From Albibacterium sp963696875 (GTDB lineage: Bacteria > Bacteroidota > Bacteroidia > Sphingobacteriales > Sphingobacteriaceae): 64,000 nucleotides of DNA. Made by a program: the position numbers and the translations under genes. Below the pieces are notes generated by a model. That model did no database searches, was not told where the DNA came from, and saw nothing but the letters and a program-made list of their open reading frames with translations. Shown here in pieces: positions 40,254 to 50,176 of the stretch. Each line of letters begins with the position of its first letter. Positions within the stretch are counted from its first letter, which is position 1. Where the stretch lies: assembly GCA_963696875.1 (NCBI GenBank), contig CAVOLQ010000005.1, positions 124,001 to 188,000 of the forward strand, in the 5' to 3' direction.

Positions 40254-41795
40254 ATGAAGAAGGTTCTTTATTTATTAATTTCTATTGGTCATATTCTGTT
40301 TTTATCTTCTGGACGTATCTTTGCGCAAGAGAATAATACTTCACCTAAAAGGGAATTCCGGGGAGTATGGATAGCGACCGTTGCTAATATTGATTGGCCT
40401 TCAAAGCCCGGATTGACAACAAAGGAACAACAGGATCAGTTAGTTCGTATTTTTGATGCACATCAACAGGCTGGTATAAATGCAGTTTTATTGCAAGTTA
40501 GACCAGCAGCAGATGCGTTTTATGCAAAAGGACGTGAAACTTGGAGCCGTTTTTTGACGGGAACACCGGGGAAAGCACCTTTTCCAATTTATGATCCTTT
40601 AGAATTTGCTATTGACGAAGCGCATTCGCGTGGAATGGAATTACATGCTTGGTTTAATCCTTATCGTGCTACTTTTGATTTGAAAAATGAAAATGTTAGC
40701 GCTACCCATATTACAAGAACAAAAGCAGATTGGTTCTTTAGTTATTCGGGTAAAAAGCTATTTAACCCTGGATTGCCTGAAGTGCGCGAATACATTACCT
40801 CAGTTGTAATGGATGTAGTTCGTAATTACGATGTAGATGGGATCCATTTCGATGATTACTTTTATCCATATCCTGATAAAAACCCCCTACCAGATCTTTC
40901 AACTTTTAGAAAGTATGGGCGAGGAATTAGCTCAATCGATGATTGGCGCAGAGATAACGTTAACCTATTGATTAAAAATATTGCTGATAGTATTAATTCT
41001 GAGAAACCATACGTCAAGTTTGGAATAAGTCCATTTGGGATATGGGACAATAAAGCCCATCACCATGAGGGTTCTGAGACTTCTGGATTTAGTGGCTATC
41101 GACAATTATATGCCGATGCGAAGTTATGGGTAGAAAAGGGTTGGGTGGATTATATCAACCCTCAGCTTTATTTCCCCTTTAATTACCGGGCTGCGGCTTT
41201 TGAGAAATTGTTAGATTGGTGGAGTGAAAATTCCTTCGGTAAGCATTTATATATCGGGCAAGGGGCCTATCGCGCGATGGAGCGGAGCCAGGGATGGCAA
41301 GATCGAGATCAACTTCCCAGGCAAATTAAGTACTTGAGGAATAATGATCGTGTCCATGGCAGTGTTTTTTTTAGTTCTAAATCGCTGACTAACAATCTTG
41401 CGGGATTTAGAGATGCTTTACAGAATGACTTTTATCGTTTTAAAGCACTACCTCCTGTGATGCACTGGTTAGATTCAATTCCCCCATTAGCGCCTCGTGG
41501 CTTGACAGTGAGATCCGTGAAAAATACCGGGATTACTTTGCACTGGCAGCATCCTAAGGCTGCCAGTGATGGAGAAAAAGCTTATGGATATGTAATATAC
41601 CGCTTCGAAGAGGGCGAAAAAGTAAATCTGGAAAATGCCAAAAATATATTGCAAATTATATATAGTACAAAGCATAGTACGTATACAGATGATTCTGCGG
41701 AAAAGAATAAACGATATACATATTTCGTTACAAGTATTGACCGACTTAAAAACGAAAGTAAGGCATCGAATGTGAGAACCTTGGTTATGAAATAG
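40254..41795 (+). CDS. Secreted GHL10/DUF187 family glycosyl hydrolase-like protein with FN3 domain
   Basis: 513 aa. An N-terminal signal peptide (MKKVLYLLISIGHILFLSS..., to FAQ at about 25) is followed by a TIM-barrel GHL10 domain (about 30-360): EFRGVWIATVANIDWPSKPG, then LLQVRPAADAFY, ELHAWFNPYRATFD, VDGIHFDDYFYPYP and KFGISPFGIWDN. A fibronectin type III-like domain ends the protein (about 405-513: PPLAPRGLTVRSVKNTGITL...). This YngK-like family is thought to act on surface or peptidoglycan-associated polysaccharides; the substrate is unknown. It is a single-gene unit with its own promoter. Confidence 0.88.
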   Translation: MKKVLYLLISIGHILFLSSGRIFAQENNTSPKREFRGVWIATVANIDWPSKPGLTTKEQQDQLVRIFDAHQQAGINAVLLQVRPAADAFYAKGRETWSRFLTGTPGKAPFPIYDPLEFAIDEAHSRGMELHAWFNPYRATFDLKNENVSATHITRTKADWFFSYSGKKLFNPGLPEVREYITSVVMDVVRNYDVDGIHFDDYFYPYPDKNPLPDLSTFRKYGRGISSIDDWRRDNVNLLIKNIADSINSEKPYVKFGISPFGIWDNKAHHHEGSETSGFSGYRQLYADAKLWVEKGWVDYINPQLYFPFNYRAAAFEKLLDWWSENSFGKHLYIGQGAYRAMERSQGWQDRDQLPRQIKYLRNNDRVHGSVFFSSKSLTNNLAGFRDALQNDFYRFKALPPVMHWLDSIPPLAPRGLTVRSVKNTGITLHWQHPKAASDGEKAYGYVIYRFEEGEKVNLENAKNILQIIYSTKHSTYTDDSAEKNKRYTYFVTSIDRLKNESKASNVRTLVMK

Positions 41796-41922
41796 GCGAT
41801 CAGCATTTTCTTATATAACGGAGGCGATGCAACAAAAGTGGTCTTCTTCTTAATTAAAGGAGTAAATACTTGCTTTTTGGTTTCTTTTTGTAGCTTTAGA
41901 AATATCGATTCCAGGAAAACTT

Positions 41923-44900
41923 ATGACTTTTGTACCGCCTTTAAAAATAGTAAAAGCCTCGGCAGGTTCTGGAAAAACATTCAGCTTGACCATCCATTTT
42001 TTAATTTTCCTGTTTTCAGGTGATAAAAAATACCGTGAAATACTTGCTGTAACTTTTACCAATAAAGCAACGGCCGAAATGAAGGAGCGTGTACTTTATG
42101 TTTTAAAAGGATTGGCGACAGCAGATCCAGCAGTTAATAGCTATCGCGAATATATTAAAGATACTTTTCCTACCCTTTCCGATGTGGGGATTCAAAAGAA
42201 AGCTAAAATCATCTTTAAAGATATTTTGCACGATTATGGTCGTTTTTCCATTACTACCATCGATAAATTTGTACAACAAGTGGTGCGTAGTTTTAATTTT
42301 GAGCTGGGCATTGAAGCAGGTTACCGCATTGAAATGAATTTCGGGAAAGTGACAAGCGACCTGAGTAGAATGCTTCATGACACTTTAGATGAGAAACCGG
42401 AACTTTTAAATTGGATTATCGATTTTGCAAAGCAAAAAATAGTAAACAATGAACGGTGGGAATACCAAGGAACATTAAAGAAGATTGCAAACGAGATCTT
42501 TACAGAAGATTTTCAGCGCTTTGAAGCTGTTGTTCAACAGGATTTTAATGATACGCTTTTTAGTAATGTCGCTCTTCAAGCTGAACAAGCTATTGTCAGT
42601 TTTGAAGAACAAATGCTAAGTGATTTTTCCAAAGCACAAGGATTGGTTCGCTCAGCTAACCTGAGTGTTGATGATTATAAAAATAAGCGCAACAATCTGA
42701 TAGGGAAATTATCTACAATAAGAGACGCCAATCCTGAAGATGTTCTAGGTTTTTATCCTAAATTGACAAAATATATCGATGACATTGAAGAGTGGATCCA
42801 TCCAAAAAGTAAAAATGTCGGTGATGTAGAGATGCTTTATGCTACCCTTAATCCTCTGTTGTCAGAGAGCTATCTTTTTTATAAAGCAAATTTTCCTGAT
42901 TATCAATTAGCCAAACTTATAGAAGAAAATCTCTATTACCTTCGTTTAGTAAAGGAGATGAGTATCTTGTTAGGACGTTATAGGAGAGAAAACGGCTTGT
43001 TATTAATCAGTGACGCCGCTAGTTTATTGAATAAAATCAATGAAGGGCAGGAAGATAACCCATCTTTTATTTGGGAAAAAGTAGGCAATAGATACAAGCA
43101 TTTTTTGTTTGACGAATTTCAGGATACTTCTAATGGGCAATGGAGAAACTTTTTGCCCATCGTGAAGAACGCATTGAGTGAATCTTCAGGACAAAGAACT
43201 GAGCATTTAATTGTGGGAGATGTAAAACAAAGTATCTATCGTTGGCGAAGCGGCGATTCGCGTTTATTATTGTCGGAAGTAGAAGAGAATTTAGGACCCT
43301 TTTTTGTTAAAACCGATTCTTTGTTAGAGAATTACCGCAGTTCAGAAAATATTATTGGGTTTAATAATTTAGTCTTTGACTTCGCTCCTGCCTGGTTACA
43401 AGAACAAGTAAATGCGATGGTTTCAGAAAGTGAAGAGGCGCAATCTTTCTGGGCGAAAATGAACTATAATGACATCATCGTCCGTGCCTATAAAGACAGT
43501 CGCCAAAATTCACCTAAAGCAGTAAAACATGGCGGGATCATCGAGATCAGCGAAATTCCTGTTAAAAATAATAAAGCAAGAGGATCTCAAGCAAGATTAG
43601 AGGCTTTACAAAATGCGGCAAACGCTTTATATCAATGGATAGAAGTAGAAAAAAGGTATAGAGCTTCTCAGATTGGAATATTAGTGCGTACTGGAAGGGA
43701 TGCTGTTGGTCTAATAGATTTTTTATATAAAGACCAAAGGAAGAGAGAAAACCAGAATGCTTATCAAGTTGTTTCTGGAAGTGCGCTTTTAATTTCAAAT
43801 AATGATGCTGTAAAGTTATTGATTAATGCGTTAGAGTTAATAAGAAGCCAGCCTAATGCATCTCGAATTTTCAAGGCAAATTGTATTCAACTTTATAATC
43901 AACTACAAAATCAAGGCGCGGGCGAACCTATCGCCATAAATGGCGATGATTGGTTACATATCAAAGATTCTTCCCTGATTGACTTAAAAGAGTTTCTGCC
44001 TGAAGAATTTTGTGAGAAAGCTTCAGTCTTACTTCAACTTCCATTATCTGAACTTGTTGAGCAGCTTATTAGTGCTTTTTCTTTGAATTCAAGTTCTGTA
44101 AATCTGCCATATCTTTTTGCTTTTCGAGATTGCGTTGCCTCTTTTACATCTCAAGGGGACAAGGGGATAGACGCTTTCTTAAAATGGTGGAGTGAAGAGA
44201 GTGATAGACTGTTTTTGCCAGCAGAAGAAGGAGGTGATGTGATACAAGTTGTGACTATTCATAAGGCGAAAGGATTGGCCTATGATGTTGTGATGCTTCC
44301 ACTTCTAGGCTGGGAAATAGGCAGAGGAATGGTTGGGGAAAACTTGTGGGTTGAGTTGCAGGGTACCTCGTTCGAACAATTAGAACATATACCGTTAGGT
44401 TTTAATAGTAGAATGGAGGAATCGGTTTTAAGTTCAGCTTATTATGAAGAACGTATGCTCCGTTATATGGATGCGCTTAATGAAATTTATGTTGCTTTGA
44501 CACGTGCAAAACATCATTTATTTATAAATTTAATTGGTGAGGGAAGGAGAAATGCGAATGAGGAGGAAAGTGTGAAAAGATGGAAACCAGGGGAAGTAAC
44601 TACTCAATTGGCTCGCTCCTTCATTGCCTCAGATATTATTCGTTTTGCATTAGCCAGACACGTAGAAATTCCAGGATTAGTTCAAGACGAGCCGCCTGGT
44701 TTTTTAAGGGATGAGTCGCCAGAGTTGCGAGAGGTAAATAATAGTTGGAGTTTTGATAATTATCCGCAAACGCAGCATTTGCAGCTTAAACTTAATAAGG
44801 AAACTAGTCATCAGCTTCAAAGCTTATCAACCAATAAGAAACAACGATTGGGGATTTTGGCTCATGACTTATTGTCGAGAGTAGAGGGTTTGGAAAGCAT

Positions 44901-45261
44901 CGATCGAAATTTATTGAAAATGCAACAGGAAGGGCTTCTTAAGAAAGAGGAGGTTGAGAAAGTTCGTGACGCTGTATTACGCGTATTAGAAAATGAAGCG
45001 TTAATCAAGTTGTTTTCTGGGCCCTATCAACATTTAAATGAGCAAGATATTATTTCAAGCGGAGGTATGAGTTATCGTCCAGACAAGATCTTGATAAATA
45101 AAAATGAAGCGATTATTGTCGATTTCAAATTTACAGAGAAGATAGAAAATGCGCATCGCGATCAAATTGCGAATTATATACATCTATTGACTGAAATGAA
45201 TATTCCAAAAGTGAAGGGCTATTTATTTTATGGATTTTTAAATCAACTGGTAGCTGTTTAA
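41923..45261 (+). CDS. UvrD/AddA-like helicase-nuclease
   Basis: 1112 aa. Superfamily 1A motifs: Walker A KASAGSGKTFSL (11-22), VTFTNKATAEMKER (motif Ia), KHFLFDEFQDTSNGQW (motif II), GDVKQSIYRWRSGD (III), QVVTIHKAKGLAYDVVMLP (V) and NEIYVALTRAKHHLF (VI). A C-terminal PD-(D/E)XK nuclease core is suggested by MSYRPDKILIN...AIIVDFKFTE near 1060-1085. This is the RecB/AddA role: ATP-driven unwinding and end processing in double-strand break repair. The AddB-like gene starts 8 nt after it. Symbol withheld because Bacteroidota homologues differ from Bacillus AddA. Confidence 0.88.
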   Translation: MTFVPPLKIVKASAGSGKTFSLTIHFLIFLFSGDKKYREILAVTFTNKATAEMKERVLYVLKGLATADPAVNSYREYIKDTFPTLSDVGIQKKAKIIFKDILHDYGRFSITTIDKFVQQVVRSFNFELGIEAGYRIEMNFGKVTSDLSRMLHDTLDEKPELLNWIIDFAKQKIVNNERWEYQGTLKKIANEIFTEDFQRFEAVVQQDFNDTLFSNVALQAEQAIVSFEEQMLSDFSKAQGLVRSANLSVDDYKNKRNNLIGKLSTIRDANPEDVLGFYPKLTKYIDDIEEWIHPKSKNVGDVEMLYATLNPLLSESYLFYKANFPDYQLAKLIEENLYYLRLVKEMSILLGRYRRENGLLLISDAASLLNKINEGQEDNPSFIWEKVGNRYKHFLFDEFQDTSNGQWRNFLPIVKNALSESSGQRTEHLIVGDVKQSIYRWRSGDSRLLLSEVEENLGPFFVKTDSLLENYRSSENIIGFNNLVFDFAPAWLQEQVNAMVSESEEAQSFWAKMNYNDIIVRAYKDSRQNSPKAVKHGGIIEISEIPVKNNKARGSQARLEALQNAANALYQWIEVEKRYRASQIGILVRTGRDAVGLIDFLYKDQRKRENQNAYQVVSGSALLISNNDAVKLLINALELIRSQPNASRIFKANCIQLYNQLQNQGAGEPIAINGDDWLHIKDSSLIDLKEFLPEEFCEKASVLLQLPLSELVEQLISAFSLNSSSVNLPYLFAFRDCVASFTSQGDKGIDAFLKWWSEESDRLFLPAEEGGDVIQVVTIHKAKGLAYDVVMLPLLGWEIGRGMVGENLWVELQGTSFEQLEHIPLGFNSRMEESVLSSAYYEERMLRYMDALNEIYVALTRAKHHLFINLIGEGRRNANEEESVKRWKPGEVTTQLARSFIASDIIRFALARHVEIPGLVQDEPPGFLRDESPELREVNNSWSFDNYPQTQHLQLKLNKETSHQLQSLSTNKKQRLGILAHDLLSRVEGLESIDRNLLKMQQEGLLKKEEVEKVRDAVLRVLENEALIKLFSGPYQHLNEQDIISSGGMSYRPDKILINKNEAIIVDFKFTEKIENAHRDQIANYIHLLTEMNIPKVKGYLFYGFLNQLVAV

Positions 45262-45269
45262 ATAAAATT

Positions 45270-48170
45270 ATGACTATGAATGCATTTTTACATACCGTTG
45301 CTGAAGATTTGCTTCAACGTTTTAGTGGGAATTTGAAAGATGTGGCCATTGTTTTTAATAATAAGAGACCCAATGTTTTTCTAAAAAAACATTTGGCAGA
45401 AATAAGTAATAAGCCCATTTTTAGTCCGAGATTCTATACTGTACAGAGTTTTTTTGCTAAATCTACTTCTTTGGTTCAAGCGGATTTTTTGGTTCGTTTT
45501 TTTATTTTGCATGATGCTTATAATGAATTATTGCTGAAGGAACAAAAAAGCGCGATTTCTCCAGATGATTTTTTGCCTATGGCAGAAATTATTTTGCGGG
45601 ATTTCGACCAAATAGATTTTGATTTGGTTGATCCGGCCAGTGTATACTCTCATTTAAAGGATTTTGCATTAATTGAGCAACAATTTCCATTGTTAACAGA
45701 AGAACAGCAAACTTTCTTGACGAGGTTTTGGTCTTCCTTCTCAACGGATAAGCAAGTCCATATTCAGGAGAAATTTATTGAGTTGTGGTCTCGTCTACCC
45801 TTGCTGTATGAGCTTTTTAATAAGAAATTGAAAGAACACAATTTAACTGACATTTCTACTACTTATCGAAACTTAGCTGAGGGCAGTGCTGAATTTCCGG
45901 ATTTCGTTGATAGTTATAAGAAAGTGATTTTTATTGGTTTTAATGCTCTAAATAAAGCGGAGGTAAGCATCTTTAAAAAGTGGCAAAAGGAAGAAAAGGC
46001 ACTTTTTTATTTTGATGCAGATACTTATTATATGGCAGATGAGATTCAAGAAGCGGGTCTTTTCTTGCGGAAAGCGATTTTTCAGCATAAACTTTCGAAC
46101 ACTTTGGGAGCTTTCCCAAGCTTATTGAACAATGTGTCCAAGAAAATAGAAGTATTCCCGGTTCTTGGGCATGTGGCGCAGGCAAAAGTCTTAAATAAGA
46201 TAATTGGGAAATCGATCTATAGCTCCAGCCAAACAGCCATTGTTTTAGCGGATGAAAGCTTGCTGATTCCCGTTTTACAGACTTTGCCTAAAGAGTTGAA
46301 GATCAATATTACGATGGGCTTCCCATTAAGTCAATCACCCATTTTCGGATTAATGGAATTATGGTTTGATACACAAGAACAAATTTTCGTATCTGCAGGT
46401 AGAAGCATTCGAAGGGAAGATGTACTAGCATTCTTATCTCATTCAATGTCGGGAGTTTCTGATTTGGAGCGTGAAGAGATGATGGAAATCTTAGCTAATT
46501 GTCAGGCGGATGAAATTCCACTTGAATCATTTTCTTTTATTACCCCACATGCAAATGAATTTTTTAAAAAGAACCTCACTGGCTTGGAGGCTTTGGCATC
46601 ATTGGAGAAAATCATTGTCACTCTTTATGAGTGGCGTTTTGAAACTGAGCAACTTCATTTAATTGAAAGTTCTTTATTGGTACGCATTGCTAAAGTGCTA
46701 AGCGTATTGAGTGATACATTGAAAGAATATAGTCCTAAAATTTCCCTCTCACTTACTATTTCTTTCATCAGAAAGGCGATTTTGGGTATTGCCGCGCCGA
46801 TAGAGGGAGAGCCTTTGGATGGTATTCAAGTAATGGGGATGTTGGAAAGCCGCTGTTTGGATTTTGATGAAGTCATTATTTTAGGGGCGAACGAAGGCGT
46901 TTTGCCGCAGCTTAGCGTCTCTCCTACCTTTATTCCCGACTCTTTAAGGCGTGCATTTGGACTTCCGGTTTTAGAAAATCAAGATGCATTATCCGCTTAT
47001 TTATTTTATAGGCTTTTGCAACGAGCAAAAAAAGTAAGTGTAGTTTACAATACTTTGGTAGAAAATAATTCTACAGGTGAAGCATCACGTTTCTTGCAAC
47101 AGGTGCAGTTTGAGAGCCGAATACCCTTTGTATCGTTTCCTCAAAAGCAAGCCATCCAACTCAATATGCCAACACCAAATTTGAGAATAGAGAAAACACC
47201 GGAAATTATGGCTAAACTGTATGCATATTTAGAGCCAAATGGCAAATATTTCTCTGCTAGTGGATTGCTTACTTATTTAAAATGTCCATTGGAATTCTTT
47301 TTTAAATACATTGTTGGTTATAAAGAGCCTGAGCGACCATTGGATGTACTTGATCTTGGGTCTATTGGTAGCATGGTTCATTCAGTTTTGGAATATTTTT
47401 ATCAAAGCTTTCATCAAGATAAAGGCGTTGTCACGAAGGATGAGATACTTTTAAAAATAAAAAGTTTACCTCTCTTATGCGAGAAGGCGCTTTTTGATTA
47501 CTTAAGATTGGACTATTCTAAGTCCTTCAAATTTAATAGTTCTCAACTAATTGCATTAAGTATTATTGAGGAGAATGCCCGTGTGATTCTAAATTATGAT
47601 GCTCAAAAAATTGCTCCCTTCCGAATTATAGAACTGGAAAATAAAGAAGACTATCGTTGCGGTCTACCTGTAAAAATCAATGGCGTAGCTAAAGTGCTTA
47701 ACGTATATGCTATCATTGATAGAATTGATGAAGTAAAAGGGCAAAAGCGAATTGTAGATTATAAAACAGGCAGTGATAAGCTTACATTTAAATTGGAGGA
47801 TACATGCACTCACACTACGAACCTGAATCGTGCTGCTTTCCAAGCTTTGTTATATACTCTTATTTACAAACAGGTAACAGGAGTTAATGACGTTCAACCC
47901 CACCTATATATTTTGCGACAACTGCAAAATGGGTCTGTTTTGATCATGGATAAAGAACCATTGGAAGGTGAACGATTATCTCTTGCAACAAATAGTTTTA
48001 GAGAGTCGCTGAATTTGCTGCTTTCTGAAATTTTTGACCCGCAAATTCCTTTTACACATAACGATCATTCCGTTTATTGTATTGATGGATTTTATTCGCA
48101 ATTATGCCATCCTTCAGGGCAAATGAATCCTCAAATTGAGGAAATAGAAAATGCGGAGCTATTCAAGTGA
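45270..48170 (+). CDS. AddB-like PD-(D/E)XK nuclease/inactivated helicase subunit
   Basis: 966 aa from ATG 45270 (a second ATG at 45276 is possible). It lacks Walker A. The middle contains VMGMLESRCLDFDEVIILGANEGVLP, a UvrD-like motif of AddB, and FFKKN... helical parts. The C-terminal nuclease is marked by FSASGLLTYLKCPLEFFFKYIVGY near 675, DLGSIGSMVHSVLEYFY, and KRIVDYKTGSDKL (the D..K motif) near 829. It lies 8 nt behind the AddA-like gene; together they should form a break-resecting complex. A few Cys near the end (CIDGFYSQLCH) do not clearly make the Fe-S motif of Bacillus AddB. Confidence 0.85.
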   Translation: MTMNAFLHTVAEDLLQRFSGNLKDVAIVFNNKRPNVFLKKHLAEISNKPIFSPRFYTVQSFFAKSTSLVQADFLVRFFILHDAYNELLLKEQKSAISPDDFLPMAEIILRDFDQIDFDLVDPASVYSHLKDFALIEQQFPLLTEEQQTFLTRFWSSFSTDKQVHIQEKFIELWSRLPLLYELFNKKLKEHNLTDISTTYRNLAEGSAEFPDFVDSYKKVIFIGFNALNKAEVSIFKKWQKEEKALFYFDADTYYMADEIQEAGLFLRKAIFQHKLSNTLGAFPSLLNNVSKKIEVFPVLGHVAQAKVLNKIIGKSIYSSSQTAIVLADESLLIPVLQTLPKELKINITMGFPLSQSPIFGLMELWFDTQEQIFVSAGRSIRREDVLAFLSHSMSGVSDLEREEMMEILANCQADEIPLESFSFITPHANEFFKKNLTGLEALASLEKIIVTLYEWRFETEQLHLIESSLLVRIAKVLSVLSDTLKEYSPKISLSLTISFIRKAILGIAAPIEGEPLDGIQVMGMLESRCLDFDEVIILGANEGVLPQLSVSPTFIPDSLRRAFGLPVLENQDALSAYLFYRLLQRAKKVSVVYNTLVENNSTGEASRFLQQVQFESRIPFVSFPQKQAIQLNMPTPNLRIEKTPEIMAKLYAYLEPNGKYFSASGLLTYLKCPLEFFFKYIVGYKEPERPLDVLDLGSIGSMVHSVLEYFYQSFHQDKGVVTKDEILLKIKSLPLLCEKALFDYLRLDYSKSFKFNSSQLIALSIIEENARVILNYDAQKIAPFRIIELENKEDYRCGLPVKINGVAKVLNVYAIIDRIDEVKGQKRIVDYKTGSDKLTFKLEDTCTHTTNLNRAAFQALLYTLIYKQVTGVNDVQPHLYILRQLQNGSVLIMDKEPLEGERLSLATNSFRESLNLLLSEIFDPQIPFTHNDHSVYCIDGFYSQLCHPSGQMNPQIEEIENAELFK

Positions 48171-48380
48171 AATATACGAGTTTTAAAAAATTTAAAACCA
48201 ATAAAAAAACAAGCTTTTTAGTACCGACTAAAACGGGGTCTTCAATTATAAGTCACTATAAATAAGTGGAGAGGTCACTTGGATGTAGCCGATAGTAGAC
48301 TCCTTGCAAAATAATTCACTCATGATAGCTTCGTTGCCTTAAAAACAATCTATTCTAATGGAAACTAAATAAATTAACCG

Positions 48381-48388
48381 TATATTTG
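48381..48388 (+). promoter_or_regulatory. -7 promoter element of pdhB
   Basis: TATATTTG matches TAnnTTTG and ends 30 nt before the ATG at 48419. The spacer 48171-48418 shows no other feature. Confidence 0.5.
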
Positions 48389-48418
48389 CCTTCCTTAATT
48401 TTTGATTTTATTCGTATT

Positions 48419-49405
48419 ATGAGAGAAATACAATTCAGAGAAGCCCTTCGTGAAGCGATGAGTGAAGAGATGCGTAAAGATGATAAGATTTACTTGATGG
48501 GTGAAGAAGTTGCCGAATATAACGGCGCCTACAAAGTAAGTCAAGGCATGCTGGATGAATTTGGAGCTAAACGTGTAATTGACACGCCTATTTCAGAACT
48601 TGGCTTTACAGGCATTGGTATAGGTTCAGCTATGAACGGTTTAAAGCCTATTATTGAATTTATGACTTTTAACTTTTCATTAGTAGCTATTGACCAAATC
48701 ATTAATGCTGCAGCTAAAATAAATTCCATGAGTGGCGGACAGTTTCCTATTCCTATGGTTTTTCGCGGAGCAACAGGTAGTGCTGGACAGTTAGGAGCTC
48801 AACACTCTCAGAATTTTGAGAGTTGGTATGCCAATACTCCTGGATTGAAAGTTGTTGTTCCTTCAAATCCTTATGATGCAAAAGGCTTGTTAAAACAAGC
48901 AATTCTTGATCCTGATCCAGTAATTTTTATGGAGTCAGAACAAATGTATGGAGATAAAGGTCCTGTTCCTGAAGAAGAGTATTACCTTGAAATTGGGAAG
49001 GCTAATCTTGTAAAAGAAGGTAAGGATGTAACCATTGTTAGTTTCGGCAAAATGCTACCGAGAGTAGTATATCCTGCGGTTGAAGAACTTAAAAAAGAAG
49101 GAATTGATGCGGAGGTAATAGATTTAAGATCTGTGCGTCCAATTGATTATGCGGCCATTATTAACTCTGTTAAAAAAACTAATCGTTTAGTAATAGTAGA
49201 AGAGGCGTGGCCTTTGGCTTCTATTTCGTCAGAAATTTCTTATAAAGTTCAGAGCGAGGCTTTCGATTATCTAGATGCTCCTATAGTCCGCATAACATCA
49301 GCTGATGTACCTGTTTCTTACGCAGCATCTCTTGTACAGGCTACTTTACCTAGGGTGGGACGCGTGGTAAAAGCGGTTAAGGATGTGTTATATAAAGTTA
49401 AATAA
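48419..49405 (+). CDS. pdhB: Pyruvate dehydrogenase E1 component, beta subunit
   Basis: 328 aa from ATG 48419; a TTG at 48386 in frame lies inside the promoter element and would add an unusual 11 residues. It carries the transketolase-like pyrimidine-binding and C-terminal domains: REIQFREALREAMSEEM, YLMGEEVAEYNGAYKVSQG, RVIDTPISELGFTGIGIGSAM, GQLGAQHSQNFESWYAN and DLRSVRPIDYAAI. It is the E1-beta of the complex making acetyl-CoA. pdhA and pdhC are not adjacent, so the subunits are encoded apart. It ends at a long hairpin shared with the lrp gene. Confidence 0.93.
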   Translation: MREIQFREALREAMSEEMRKDDKIYLMGEEVAEYNGAYKVSQGMLDEFGAKRVIDTPISELGFTGIGIGSAMNGLKPIIEFMTFNFSLVAIDQIINAAAKINSMSGGQFPIPMVFRGATGSAGQLGAQHSQNFESWYANTPGLKVVVPSNPYDAKGLLKQAILDPDPVIFMESEQMYGDKGPVPEEEYYLEIGKANLVKEGKDVTIVSFGKMLPRVVYPAVEELKKEGIDAEVIDLRSVRPIDYAAIINSVKKTNRLVIVEEAWPLASISSEISYKVQSEAFDYLDAPIVRITSADVPVSYAASLVQATLPRVGRVVKAVKDVLYKVK

Positions 49406-49414
49406 CCTGCTTTG

Positions 49415-49480
49415 AAAATGTTTTATAATAAATTTATATAGCTACGTTAGCTTAAATATAATTTTATTATAAAACATTTT
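49415..49480. terminator. Long bidirectional hairpin between pdhB and lrp-like gene
   Basis: Perfect 18-bp arms AAAATGTTTTATAATAAA (49415-49432) and its complement (49463-49480), with an inner AGCTA-cgt-TAGCT stem at the tip. It terminates both convergent genes. Confidence 0.8.
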
Positions 49481-49492
49481 TTAATAAGCTTA

Positions 49493-49966
49493 CTATTCTA
49501 AGCTTATTTGTCTTTTAATACTTTCTTCAAGCGAAATTATAGTTTCGGTTCTTTGTATTCCTTTTACAGCCTGTATTCCTTCATTTAGAACTTCCCGCAA
49601 ATGATTTGTATCTCTGCAAATTATTTTTGCAAACATGCTGTAGGTTCCTGTACAGTAGTGTAACTCAACAACTTCTTTTATCTGCTTTAGTTGCTCAACG
49701 GCATGGTTATATTGGGAGCCCTTTTCAAGATATATTCCTAAAAAGGCACACACGTCAAAACCTATTTTTTGAGGATTGATGGTAAGGTTCGCACTTTTGA
49801 TAATACCTAATTCTTCCATCTTTTTCATACGTACATGAATTGTACCCCCGGATACTTCAAGTTTTTTTGCAATTTCAGTATAAGGTATTGAAGCATCATT
49901 CATCAATATGGACAGTATCTGAGTGTCTAGATTGTCAAGTTCATAATGAGAGTTCCTTTTTTCCAT
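49493..49966 (-). CDS. Lrp/AsnC family transcriptional regulator
   Basis: 157 aa from ATG 49966; an upstream ATG at 50005 would add 13 residues (MTYYKILTKNRSI) atypical for the family. Helix-turn-helix near residues 10-55 (LDNLDTQILSILMNDASIPYTEIAKKLEVSGGTIHVRMKKME region), followed by a RAM ligand-binding domain (about 70-150) with IGFDVCAFLGIYL and VVELHYCTGTYSMFAKIICRD. Lrp proteins sense amino acids; the target here is unknown. It converges with pdhB across the shared hairpin. Confidence 0.9.
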   Translation of the reverse strand: MEKRNSHYELDNLDTQILSILMNDASIPYTEIAKKLEVSGGTIHVRMKKMEELGIIKSANLTINPQKIGFDVCAFLGIYLEKGSQYNHAVEQLKQIKEVVELHYCTGTYSMFAKIICRDTNHLREVLNEGIQAVKGIQRTETIISLEESIKRQISLE

Positions 49967-50165
49967 AATAGATCGATTTTTCGTAAGTATTTTATAATAG
50001 GTCAATAATAAGATATTTTTTCTTTTTTTTAAAAAAATCTCCTGTTTGAATATAAATTAGTCAAATCGTAATACATTAAATTGGATTTTTGTTAAAAATA
50101 AGGAAAAATTAGCAATTAACAATTTTATATAATATCTTCCTGTTTTTTGTGTACTGTTTTTCTTG

Positions 50166-50173
50166 TATTTTTG
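50166..50173 (+). promoter_or_regulatory. -7 element adjacent to the nucleotidase start codon
   Basis: TATTTTTG ends 3 nt before ATG 50177, an exact TAnnTTTG match; TTTG at 50146-50149 lies 16 nt upstream. The mRNA should be leaderless or nearly so. Confidence 0.6.
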
Positions 50174-50176
50174 AAC

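Noticed and set aside
50147..50176. Longer nucleotidase start at 50147
   Set aside because: It would place the start before the TATTTTTG element and add residues (MCTVFLVFLN) unlike the family.
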